NCBI GenBank assembly: GCA_942486035.1 | Contig: CALNXK010000079.1 | Span: 564,001-628,000, forward strand | Direction of reading: 5' to 3' | Source of the DNA: Porites lobata | Taxonomy: Eukaryota; Cnidaria; Anthozoa; Scleractinia; Poritidae | Length of the DNA stretch: 64,000 nt | Shown here: positions 1-12,800 of the stretch, piece after piece | Position numbering within the stretch: the first letter of the stretch is position 1 | Layout of the letters: every line of letters begins with the position of its first letter | The notes under the pieces: model-generated | What the model was told of the DNA's origin: nothing | What the model saw: only the letters and a program-made list of their open reading frames with translations | Database searches by the model: none | Program-made: the position numbers and the translations under genes

Positions 1-1702
1 TAAACACCCAATAAGCAGCCCTCGTCACTCTCTTGGGTGTCATTTAGTTGAGCAGCCAAAGGTTAAAAGATTTAAGTATAAATTGCTGCTAAAGTGGCAA
101 GCATAACCGAGGAATGAGATATAACGTAGCCATTTTTTTTGTTTTAATTAATATTTAAATTTTTCTTGGGAGCTGTTAATTATGAGTTCCAATAGTAAAT
201 TTTTTCTGAGTCAGAGACTGTTCACACTAATTTTTTTTTTTCGTCATATACCGTACACACTGAATTGTTAAAGTGTAATATTGCAAAACAGGAAAACACC
301 TCAATCATAAAGGACGTGACGAGTTTTTGTCTGAAGCAACGAGAAAAGATTAAAAGGTCTTCAGAAAAGTTCACCTTAAGTTCTATTTTCTGGAGAAAGA
401 AGCAAGCGGTGATAAGATTTTTTAGTCTTTCCGGAGCGGCGTGGGAAAAGCTAGAAGTCTCTGGCTAAGGGCTTCAGGATCAGCTAATAATTATATATTA
501 AAAAATCAATTACAAAAAGCAGACGTGGACTTTATTTTTTTGCTATGTCGTGAAAAGCCGCTACATGGGCCTTGGTTTCACGTCATGCGATACTGTAAAT
601 TTCCATGTTACCTGAAGTTATTAGAGGCATTTCAAAGAATAGTGTGGAGACATTTATTTCACAACATGGTTCGGGATCTTCCAAGATATATTTTAAGAAA
701 TTCTTTTTTGTCAACGTAACTGACCGTTTTTCTGTTCTTCGTCGGTGTTTACTTTGCTTTGTTTGCCGCAAAAATTGTTACCTGCATATCTTGGCTTAGT
801 TTCTATTTGTTGAGCAAATAAAAAAAGATAAGTTACACTACTTCTATTTTTGGTTTGACGGGTCTGACGTATAAGAAGTTAAACTTCTAGTAGATTATCT
901 ATTTGTTAGCAGGCGGTTACTTCATTGGCACATCTTCCCTTTTTTTGAACCCATTTGCGATTAAATTTCTCAAGAGAAACTCCAAAGCCCAGGAAGTTCT
1001 TTGGTGGCTGTTGCACAAAAAAAATAACAATTTTCTGAGCTTCGCACCTTTCAGAAATTCGAACCATTCCACAACCATTTGCAAGGCATGAAATCTACTC
1101 TACCTCTCTCAGAAAAAAAAATTGAATGAATGAATGTTCATGGTTTAAGTAAAAACGTGTAGACCGGGCTTCAGTTGAGAGCGTAATAACGGTTAAGAAA
1201 TACATGCATGAGGTCAAAAAGATCAAAGCTGAGAGCAGACTCCTTAAAAACACTACAAACGCCGCATGAATTACTTAATGCATGAAAGGTCTATAAAAGT
1301 AAAATAAGCCATCTGTTAGTATTTATCTAAAGCGTGGAGCCTTCTCGAATGGTAATCAAGATTTTAACACATCATTATCATTACATGAGAGCTACGCCAG
1401 AAAAAAGGGTTTCACTGGCGAAAGGGCTTAAAAAGGTTTTTATAAAAGCGGAATTTAAAGAAAATTACGCACAGAAGCCTCGTCATTACCAAAAATTTAC
1501 CTCTAAACGTACAATTAAATGAATAAAAAACTGTCCACTGTTTCTGCAACCACAGCTAGATTCCAGCAGGGGCCACATCAAATTGCGTGAAAAGAATTCA
1601 TTGAAACGTTTAATAACTTCGGTTTGTTTAATACAACAAAATTATGTCAACATGCACAACAAAGAATTCTTACGATGAAAACGATGGTCAGTCGGACGAC
1701 AT
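1..1702. other. Intergenic, no gene recognised
   Basis: AT-rich sequence with homopolymer runs. The short open frames on both strands have no recognisable domain, splice context or coding bias, so I call no gene here. Confidence 0.6.
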
Positions 1703-1859
1703 CAGGGGCACCCAACATCAATTTTCGGAAAATATCTGTTCGGAAGACGATTTGAGATCTAGAATTTTCGGAACATTTGTTGTAAAATTTCTTGCTTGCC
1801 TGCCTCTCCTAGGATTTTCGAACATCTAAAAAATGGTATAATTGCCCAATTTCAACGGA
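1703..1859 (+). mobile_element. Truncated copy of the 397-bp CAGGGGCACCCAACG MITE
   Basis: It begins CAGGGGCACCCAAC and then follows the copy at 55621-56017 closely, for example GAAGACGATTTGAGATCTAG. It stops after about 157 bases near AATTGCCCAATTT, so the second terminal repeat is missing. Full copies lie at 39073, 46585 and 55621. Confidence 0.85.
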
Positions 1860-4652
1860 AAAAGTAGCTGCAGGACTCAGTAACTTCTGAGATTATGTAA
1901 CAGTGTGAGTGTGCGCGCGCCGCTGAGGTCTGGTCTGAAACCGGGTACGGAGAATCGAATATTTTGGTCTGAAATAGGACCAGGGTTGCGAAAACCATGT
2001 TGCATACCTCGACCCGCCGTGGAACTGTAAGTTTCTGTTGGCTCGTAAGAAAAAAGGCCGTAATCACCGGGAAACAAAAGGCAAAACAGCGGTTTATCAA
2101 GTTTTCAAAATAGTTTCATCGAAACTTACACGTACGGGATGCTTTACCTGGGTCTTCAAAAGCGCGTTTATGCCATATCTTTGTCGGCTTGTAAGAAACC
2201 AGTGTAAGCCGAAATAAAATGAATATGTGGTTTATTAAAATTTTAATTCTATCACTTTAATCGCATTGGCATAATAGTTTCATTTTGACGTTGCTTCAAT
2301 CGCATCTGAAAACGTGCGCCCAGTTAACTGAAAAATACGCCTTCTTTTCCTAATATTTGAACTTGTCTATGGCTGATTGCTTTATTAAACAAAACTCGTT
2401 GTATGTAACATGCATTACGACTTCAGATATCTTGACAGACATTTAAGATATGTGTTTCATTTGGGACATTACCGTTCTGGCCGGCACACTATCAAGATCA
2501 AGCACATTTCCTTTCCAGTCTCGAGCGCTGATCAGAGCAAGTTCCAGAAAACACCTTAAGAGATAACCAAGCCTCATGAAGTTTTCTTGCATGTTTATTC
2601 CGACGGTATGAAAATTGGCCGGATAAAGATTAGTAAAAGAAACACGATAGGAATTTAAACGTGACTATATTGTTAAGGCATTCTTATAAAGTGTGCGATA
2701 CACAAACAAGCGCACCAAAAATCTGACCAAAGCAAACTCAAAAGGCTTATCTTGGTTTTGCTAAAGATTGGTTTAACCCCTTGGCCTTTAAGGGAACTCC
2801 CAAGGCCAAAATCAAAACTTCCTAAATTCCACGTTTGGAATTCACTTAAAGCTAGAGGGACAAGTTCACTGAATGAATTTCTCACGCAAAAAAATCTATC
2901 TTCCCACCTAACAATGACTGAATTTTGCCGTGACGACAGAAAATCCATTTATAGGTATTACGGAGGTTTTACACGAGTGATAATTAGAAGTAAACAAAGG
3001 AAAAGATTAAAACATTATGACATTTATGCTTTCATTCATCTAGTGATTGCATAAGCCGGACGTGAAAGCTTAGGAATTGCAACACTTTTTACTTAACTAA
3101 ATTTGCTACATGAAATGCACCATTAGGCTTTCCTCTGAATTAGAAAGTTGAAGAAATCACGTATTAAATGTTGATAAGAAAGTTGTTTTAGCAGAAGTAA
3201 ACTACAAGAGTTAACATCTTTTGAATAACAATAGTTGTTTTTCAAACGTATTCTCAGTAGTTTAAAGGAGTACCTTAGCAGTATACGTATTCCGATACTG
3301 TAAGCTTATTATTGTTTGAGAGTCCATAGGGCCTCTCCGTAGCCTTTTAAACAGACCAAAATCCAATAGACAAATCAAATTATGGAACTCGTTCTTGCGA
3401 TATTATTTAGTTTTGTTTACATGATTAGTCTCTTCTTGTAAGTCACGGAGACACGCAATGACCCCTGGAATTTAGAGTGAATATATACATGGATTACAAT
3501 CACACTTCCCGTCAGCTAATTTCAAGATCCGGAACAGGCCATGTGGTCAACGAAAACAGTTTTAATAAGTGTTGGGTTAAATGAGATTCACCTAGGCTAT
3601 TTTTATTCGATTTTGGTTGAAATCGTCTAAAACGCCACACCCATTTTAGACAAAGGTAAGTCATTCCCTAGTTGATACTTTTCAACCTTTGTCTTTATTA
3701 TAAAGTTTTTAAAGTGGATCCAGAAAAGATTTAGACCAGCATTGATATCCAGTTTATATTTGACCCGTACATAAAGACCCGTGTTAAGACTAACGTGCTC
3801 AAACAGCCCACAACCAAAAAAAATTGCAAAAACCGCACCCTTTTGTTCCGTATATCTACACCGGATGTGCGTGCCACTTGTCGGACTTGTAAAGGAGACA
3901 GGCCCATTGCAAAGAAGTCATGTTAGAGAGTTTTTTTTTTCTTTTTACTTATGTGTCACTTTGCCACAAAGCATAAATAGGTGCATTAAACAGGGGAACT
4001 CGGAAACAATTCTCGCATCCGTTTTTCTACAGGGCGAGGTCCAACTCGTAGGGTACAAGAGCAGGCAGTGAGTAATATAGAAGTCTATCAAGCTTTTGTT
4101 TAGGTATCGAGGAAGATTAAATCCGTCAAGACTATTTTCGCGTGTCTTTCACACGTGCGTCATCCACGCAACAAAACTGAGACAGAGCCAAGTGTCCGTA
4201 TTACAGAGGAAGGAGATGTAGGAAGGTCTACCTGTCCTGTACATAATTGAGAGTTGTCCAACTCGTTGGAAATGTGCTACTCGACTGCAGCTGGATAACG
4301 CCTAGCTTTCAAGGGATTATTCCCCAGGCACTCTTAAATTAATAGAAAAAAATGAATAAGAGACGAATTACCCTAGAAATAACGATTGCACGGCGAATAT
4401 ACATTTGTACTACCTAAACGACTATCATAGTCTGCAATCCAAGTACGCAGCCTTGCCCAAGTTCATCCCCACAGACGTTGGGCTCTAAATCCAGGCGAAA
4501 AAGCAATGGTTCAAATCAAACCTCGCCAGCAGGAATTTTTATTCTACCGTATTTTTACAACATTTGAATTTGAGATTAGTTTATCGGCTATGAAACAATT
4601 TGTCGGACAGCTGTGCCATCTAGATTCACTGGTTGAAGAATATGACAGCCAG
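1860..4652. other. Intergenic, no gene recognised
   Basis: Around 1925-2010 the motif GGTCTGAAA occurs twice in a stretch that looks like a worn interspersed repeat. The remainder is AT-rich. The frames on the two strands at about 2670-3050 mirror each other and match no family I know. Confidence 0.5.
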
Positions 4653-4831
4653 CAAGGCTGTCATAAAAGTTTCAAGTTGCCGAGTAAATTATACAAGTAG
4701 GTGGGGAATCAAAAAGCGAGGGATTTTGTTTGGTTCTATTTTTCTTCTATTTTCCTACAAAAGTAGCAGGGGATCACGTTCATAATAGCCGGGGGAAATC
4801 CCAATTCCCCGGCCCTTAATGACAGCCCTAG
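4653..4831 (-). mobile_element. hAT-like MITE (GGTTGTCATTAAG family), worn copy
   Basis: Reading minus, it starts near AGGGCTGTCATTAAGGGCC and runs through the GGGAATT and AGTAGC segments to CAACTTGAAACTTTTATGAC. This is the same order of segments as the element at 45230-45407. Both ends are mutated and no clear target duplication remains. Confidence 0.7.
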
Positions 4832-6897
4832 AAAGGGTAGGGAAGGCTGTCATTTCGGTCTGTAAAAATGACCTAAAACAGCCAACAGACGCCTCTTATG
4901 GTTGTGAAAAAGACAAGAAAACTTCCTGGTTTAGTCATATTTAAAAGACGGTGAGTTTACGACAGCAGCGTAAGCAAGTATGCCGCGTTATACAGAAGGT
5001 ATGTGAAAGGGCAAAGAAAGGGGTACCATTTGTCTATAAAAATAAAACGAAAGGGGTACTTTTACTGTGAAAAATGGTATATGACAGGGACCTCCTCGGG
5101 GTGGAGCTACTCCGTATAAACTTTGTTGAGTTTCACTCCGCCCCCTACCCCCCCCCCAGTTCTCCCACCCCCCCCCGAGAGACCCACACACTCACACGTA
5201 CAGGGTTTATACAGTAATCCCATTTCTTTCTCTTTCGTGAGCGAGGTTTTTTCTTTTAACTCTTAAGCGTAATTATCTCGTGGTCAAAGGTTCAAGGTAA
5301 CCCACAGAAAAAGTCGAGTCTTATCCATTCACGGAAGTATAGTTGACCTGGTCACATATAATAACTAATCATTCAATTGAATTGCCCAATTGACCATATT
5401 CTTACTTCTACTACCATTTTTAACTGCTTTAAAAATCACAACAAGGCACGGCTTGTATATTGCTACTGACAGCAAATGATCGTTTCTAGCGAAGTCGAAA
5501 TATGGTTCTAAATTAACAGCCTGCGTTAAGACCATTCAAGTAAGGGAATGGCGCCGAGCAATTCTTCTACTGCTGCCATTTTTATCAAGCTGTAAAAGAT
5601 GGTTTTAACATTTAAGTCTGTCAGGAAATCCTGAAGTGAAAAGCTAATTAGCTTCTACAGTGGTACAGTTTATTTTAGGTTAGATTCAAAGGCTGGGATT
5701 GTGCTTAACTTGTGACCATTCACAAGGACGTGACTTGCATTAGATTTTGTAACGTTGGCACCAAAACTACCGCCCAATACTTTCTTGTCTCTGTACATCG
5801 TCTTGCAGTATATCTTCTTTCACAAGAGCCGCTTGGTAAAACCAATCCATATGAATATATCAAGAAAAGAAACGAGGACCACTTACTCGGCGATAACAAA
5901 ACCATCATTAAATTTCCCAACTGCGCTGTGCTTACTATTCCCCGAATTTTGCCATTTATTTCGTCAGATGACTTCAATCTGGAGTACGAGCTAGCCCTTA
6001 CATTTCCAAAACCCTGAAAGATAAGCAATCGTTTTAGGACTCATAAGTATAACCTAGCAGCGGAAAATAAAACAAAAGCCACGCCCTCAATACGATACAC
6101 TCTAAGTACGTTAATAACTCTCCGAAAGATGCAGCCGAACCTCGCTTTAAGTTTTCCACACCCAGACCAAACATATTCTATGAATGAATTTGAATTATTG
6201 ACAAAGGGTACTGTTATACTTTTACTTTTCAACGTTACTATGGACTGTCTTGCAGGTCTGTATCGGTGAAATGCAATATTGATCTGCGACAAGCTTTAAG
6301 ATTTTCTTTTAAAAACTGTTGCCTCCACGATCCAGTTTAGCCTCACTAGTCAAATGACTTGGTTTGTACACTGTTTAGAAAACTGAGGGCACTGCTTCAG
6401 CAGATATGTTTATCTCGTTTATGCAACTCATCTATCTTACGTGCGTCTTAAAGAAATACATAACTATACCTCAACAGAGATCCTTCATATCCTGATCTCT
6501 TAAAGAGAGTTTTATGGATCAACGGATTTGGGCATTAAACTACTCAGATTTCACAGGTTATCTTTAGCAGATTTTAATTTTGAATTTTCTAAAATACTTT
6601 TTCAATATGGTCCTTGTTTCAAGTGTGGGTCTTAGAACTTCCTTTAACCATCTAAACTTTTATCACACCTCTGAGCGAATCTCGATATACACCATCTAAT
6701 GTTCTACCCTGTTATTGAGAGAATTCCGAAGCTAACAGAAACAAAGCATGGATATCTACCTACTTACTTTACCACTACGGGTTAAAAATCGTGCGAAAAC
6801 GTGGATTGCATGGGTTAGACATTCGGCTTTTCGCGATAATATCTGTTGATTTCGGGATTTTCTTAATTTAGCACGGATGTAACCACTTCTAACACTC
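4832..6897. other. Intergenic, no gene recognised
   Basis: Contains C-rich runs at about 5147-5176 and otherwise AT-rich unique sequence. Opposed frames at 5712-6028 overlap on both strands and have no recognisable domain. This is the region downstream of the first reductase gene, so its 3' UTR probably ends in here. I could not place a polyadenylation signal. Confidence 0.5.
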
Positions 6898-9800
6898 TCA
6901 TAATCCAGCCACGGCAAAACCTTTTCTGTTAAACTCATTACTCTCCAAAGTCTTAAGCAAAAATTCTGCAACATCAGCGCGTGTAATGAAATACTTGGTT
7001 CCAGTGTTGCACTGTCCTTCTTCGACTTTGTAATTCCCTGTCCGTTCGCCTAAAAAATACGGTTAGACCTATGTTAGTGTCTATTTGATTTTGCATATAG
7101 TGACCTTTTTAGGTTTTTGTTGCTCTGGAAGAGTTCCTTTCTACTTATGCTCTTATGCTATCGCACATCGGAACCTCTTCACTCTCACAAGTATTCGACA
7201 ACATGAATTTCAAATTTATTTTTTTAAATGCTCTTTGAAAAAAACAAGCAGTACTACGAGAAAGTTTTAGCAAAGAGCTTTTTAACGGTTAAACCAATGA
7301 AAGCATTTCGCTCACAGCCTCATAAGTTAAAAATACATCACAAGACACTCTGGCAGCTGACTGAAAGGATTAAAAACGAGCTCGGCCACGAAGGGTTGGC
7401 TATATTTTATGCTTATATATTCCTAGTTAAACAAGCGTAAAATTACAAATCGGTTGACGAAATACTTTTTACCGAAAACATCATGACCACAGAAGACATA
7501 TTATGATTCCCGAGCATTTTAGGCCACACCTTCTCGCAAATAGTGACAAATTCAACAGAAGCGGACCGCTGTTTTTCAAGTTAACCTGAGTGCAATCCAT
7601 TTTAATCCTCTTCAGTTCTGCTCATGCCCGCTTCTTTTCGTGCTTTTCTGTAATTTGTGTTGTTCAACGGTTTGAGGGTCTCCATGGGGGGTGAGGCTCC
7701 TGGGGTTGACTGTTAGCCATAAAACGGCCAAAAATCTCAGCCTTTTCCTTTTAATTCGGGAAAGTCCTGAAAGATGTGTTTTGCAACAATGGAAATTGAT
7801 ACAAAAACTCCTAAAGCACAATTTTTTTTACAAATGAGCAAAGAAACTGAATGACTGTCAGCTGTAAAAAGAAACCGATATTTTCATCGTTAACATAAGC
7901 TCCTGCCGTTAAAACCATAAATGCCTTCGCCCCATATATTGAGACCCTCAATTCTGATATCTGATAGGTAAGTGCGTGCCAAGATTGCCTCAATAGAGCG
8001 ATCTTGCCTCTTTAACACCTGAAGCCCATTTATCTATCAGCATCTACTCTTTCCTGTTAATATCACTCAAAAACTAGTCAACAAAGACAAAATGTCTCCT
8101 TTTAAAAAGATTCTCAGTATTATAGCACTATCAGATTTAAAACCGCTTGTTGATATTAGAGATAACTTGGCAATGTCAAGTGGCTTATTCCGTTTTCCGG
8201 TCAAAGGATGCTAAAATTATATTTCAATACCTTCTTCTCGCACGGATTGTTTCAAGATCACCAATGAAATGAAATTAAATCAGGGGCACGACCGACTGTT
8301 TCCAAATACAGCAGAACCCCGGTAACACGAACTCTGGGAAACGACAAACAGTTCGAGTTAGCGGTGGTTCGAGTTATCGGAATCGATTAAATATTAAATT
8401 TGCGACTTATAATTGCCGGATAGTTACTGATTTTCAGCAGTTCCGTGAGTATAGTACAGTGCAAATTTACTTATTTCATCAAAAACGGCGGTGACATGAT
8501 TATGCATTTTTACCATAAAACGTGATCTGTTCGTTGCACCAATTAACAGCAAATTGCAGGAGGGTTAGTTTTAGTGTTTTTACCAATTATACAACAATGA
8601 GAGCTGGTGGGATGGCATCCGAGTGGGGTTTAAAGAATTCGAGTTATCGAGAAGTTTCAGTGAATTTTTGGTCAAGGCAAGGGAAATTTAGTTCCAATTA
8701 GCGTGGAATTCGACCTATCTGAGTTCCACTTAACCAAGTAAAAATGACCCAAAGGGGGGTGCAAGCCAAGGGAAACGGCCTCAGTTCGACTTAGCGGGGA
8801 GTTCGAGTTATCGAGGTTCTATTGTACGTCACACGTGTGTCAAATGGTTTTCTCAATGATTAAGAAGGCTGTTTGGTTACTGCCCTAAAGAAATTTTTAT
8901 CTGCTTGGATGCATGGGGGAACTTTGGTAGCTTCGAAAGTGTTGGGTGGCTTTTTCGACTCATTCGAAAATGATAGCTTCCCTGATGGGTCTGGTCGAAA
9001 GTTCGAGAACATGGAGTAACCGTACTTTCATCGGAAAATTCTAAGGGACGTTTTTGCCATTACACCGAAATTTTCAGGAGACCTTTTTTAGCAATACGTA
9101 ATCATCATATATTGGTGATAAAATGTGAAAAACACATCCTCAGAAAATCGTAGGTAAGATGGTAGAAAAACTTCGAATATCTTAGACAAATGGGACTGTT
9201 ATCTGCGAATGTTTAAGCTTTTCTCGAGCTTTAGACATTTCTTGGCAATAATTGCTCCTTCGAACAACTAGTTTTCAGTAAAAAGCACGAAAAGTTATTT
9301 CATGTATAATTAATTCTAATTTATTTATACTTTTCTACTCCAAAAGAAAACAGCATTTTACAATAACTAAGCCATTTCCCGGGCACTGATTGATTGAGAA
9401 CCATGGTCCATGCGAGTATAGAGCATGGACATAACACGATGATATTCTCCGTCGCACGCACGCGATTTTCCAAGAAAATTAGGCCGAAATTTTTGTTAAA
9501 ACTGTCAGTGCTATCGCAAAAAAGAAATAGACAGTAGAACAAGAAGAACACGGTTTTCTTCTAGAAGTTTAAGTGCCTTCTAATTTTGTTGAGCACGACT
9601 CATACATTGCAGTCGTCCTCAATGTCGTTCCACTAGGGACTTTAAGATAGGTGACTACGGTCGCCTGGGACGGTTAGATAGATGTCACGTCACGCAAAAC
9701 ACGCGTGACCTTTTACCGTCGTCCTTCTGGGACGGTATGTTTTCGCCGGGTTTCTCGTCGTGAAGACAACGGTGAAACCGATAAGAGTTCATGCATACCT

Positions 9801-12800
9801 ATTGTCACTTTTCTTCTAAAACTGAGTAGCCAATGGGTTAAATATGCGTTGGCTTGTGTTTACATTGATTTACCTATCGGTGAAATGAAAAAAAAAAGCA
9901 AAATGTCTGAGTTCATTCATAACTTAGCTCGCGGCCGCATGGCGACTGCTTGTTTTCTACCTAGTGTCGTCCGCCATGGCAGAGGAAAATTGCCGAAAAG
10001 AAAGGTAAGGCTCAGTTCAAACGTTGATCTTTTCATGTACCTAACTTAATACCTATTTAGGTCGACCCAAATGGTTCGAGGTTGATTCGGGCGTCGAACT
10101 TAAAGTGTAGTCGAATTAAGTGTAGTCGAATTAAGTGTGAATAAAGTGTAGTCGAATTTTCACGATGTTCAATGGTCTAGAATGCTTTAAACAGGTGAGT
10201 TTCGGCACATGAGAAGTTCGACGTTTCAACTGGGCCTAACAGTGATGACTGTAGCCGTCTTTTTTACAACTTAAAACTGTATTTTTACCAAGAAAAGATT
10301 TCTTTATAACTCAAAAGGTGTTGGCTGAGGAAAGGAAAGTTCAAATAAAAACATCGACTACAGTTTTGAAAACTAGCTAGCTTTAATTTGTACCCTTATT
10401 CCTCTGATTGGTATTCTTCGTATAAAATAAGAAACTCTTCTTCAGTAATTGAGCCTTCTGCGAAAGAAATGACAAGCGAGTTTAGCACATGACTTCACCG
10501 TCCTGTTTTGTTGTCCGATCTTAAATTGAAAATTTTCGCGGCTTCTTACCGTCATGGCACCAGGCCGCCCGTATACGCATTCAACCGTCCCAGCCTACCG
10601 TGGTGACCTATCTTAAAGTCCCTACTCCCAAAGAGTGTCCGCCGACTTTATACGTTGGAAGTCTAAAGTATCACGCGAGATTCCGCTATTGTTCGTTCCG
10701 TCACCTTTTCTTTGTATGACAGTTGGTTTTCTATTGTCTTTCTCGCTCCTTTTCTCTGTCATCTTAGCGGAGAGGGAAAAAAACGTCATGGACTACTCAA
10801 AACAGTTCTACATGCATATCGTGCGAGTTAAAGGAACTCGGAGATGGCCAACACTATGAGCAAAGTAAGTTGAGTCAAAAACTTCAAGAATTTAGAATTG
10901 AAACCTGGACACTTTTTTCGATTGTTGAAAAAAGGTATACTTTGGCTTTTTTTAAAAAAGAGATAAAAAAAAGAAGTCAACCAACAATACTCTACAATAC
11001 TCAATACTCCACTAGACTCAAGTCGTCAACAACTAGAATCCACTCTAGTCAATTGATCAGTACAGTGTCCTGACTATAAACTATTATCATTATAGTATTA
11101 GCTATCAGTTATTCTAACTAAATTCCAAGTGATGAGTCCACAATATTTTACGGTAACGTACGTACCACAATTACATGGGAAGACCGCAAATTGTGGATGG
11201 AATATCAAATAGCTCACGCCATTCCGTTAGGGGAGCTGTGATTTGAGGCACTTCCGAACCACGCACATGGTAGTAATTTCCTTTGTTTACTATTCATTAA
11301 TATTTGGTGAATTTTCAGAAAATACAAGCTTACCATTGAACAATCCGCATGGTCTGACTATGGTGTAGTCCAACAATTCAGGTTCCGTTTGCTCCAACAT
11401 TCTCTCCATGGTACCCATGTCTTTGATCATGCCATTAAGCAACACAGGATTAATGAACCAGTCAACCAGCCAACTATTGTTTGGCCCTGGTTGGGTACAC
11501 CATGCTGTCATTGTGACCAACCTTTTCATGCCACACCTGTCATATTAGAGACCAACAAAAACGTTTTAGCTTTTTCTATGTCTCGAGGATATTGCTGTTT
11601 CAGGTCAATTCTGCGCTGAAGTAATTACTTAGTGCCTTACCATACACAAAATGCTCCTATAATATAGTTAAAATCGATCGTGTTGAAGTCGTCATGCAAA
11701 TCTCAAACCGCTTTCCTAATATTCCAAGGTAAAGTTTCATTAAAAAAGAAGAGACATTTACAGAACCCCCCCCAAAAAAACTTGGCCTCTTCACGTTCCC
11801 TGTGTACAAGAGATAAATATTGGATAGAGGTAAAAAATGTTACAAAAAAATTACCACAGCATTATTTACAAGCGAAAAAAAATGTCACAAGATCAAAAAG
11901 GGGAGAACATTTGAACTCTTCGCCAGCAAAGCATCCAGCTCTTTCAGAAACTGGGATTTGTTCAGCAAGAAACTAATCCCAAAACATATCGCAGTTTGCT
12001 GAATCACTGGATCTTTCACCATAGCGTTCACACATGTACATGTATGCCCCTAGCAGATGTCTTTTTATAAACAAAGGTTAACTTAAAAAATGTCTAATAA
12101 CAAATATTTAAAAAAAATACTAATAATTAAAAGAAACAAATAAAAATGGTCACAGGCTAAATCCCTGTGGCCTGTATCGTACATTCTACTGATAAAGTAA
12201 AACAATTCTGATAAGCAGTAAGTATGATATTCTTCTACAGGGTTTATGCAATAAATTGCAACCATTTTCCAAGGACAACATTAGATTTTCAAGGACCACC
12301 TACAAGGAATATAATTTTACAGATTCTACAAAAATGCACATTCCCAGTCTATTCTAATAAGGCTTTTAGGCTCGAACAGTTTGTTTCACCAACTTCTCTA
12401 CATTTTTCAGTTCACTTGTCTTAAATTGATAGTTAATTATTGCATAAAACATTGAGCACGTTCTGTAAGTAACCTTTAAATTCTCTGAGCTATTATTCAT
12501 CATATCCTGTCTTGGACAACAAAAAACATAAAAAAACACTTTCCAGGTCACTACGTTCAAAGTAGAAGAAAATTCAAGGACTTTTCAAGGACTTGGATAG
12601 AAATTTAAGGACTTTTCAAGTAAAAAGGAATTCAAGGACCTTTCAAGGACTTCCCCTAATATTCAAGGACTTTTCAAGACTGTGCAAACCCTGTTCTATA
12701 AATACAAATAGCATTAAACAGGTAAACTGAGATATTTTTGCCCCAAGTATGTCCCAGCATAAAATTCACATTAGGGACTTAAAGATCCAACGACGTGGAC

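Noticed and set aside
5712..6028. Overlapping frames of about 100 residues on both strands
   Set aside because: Both frames span the same bases, neither has a domain, and neither has supported splice neighbours.
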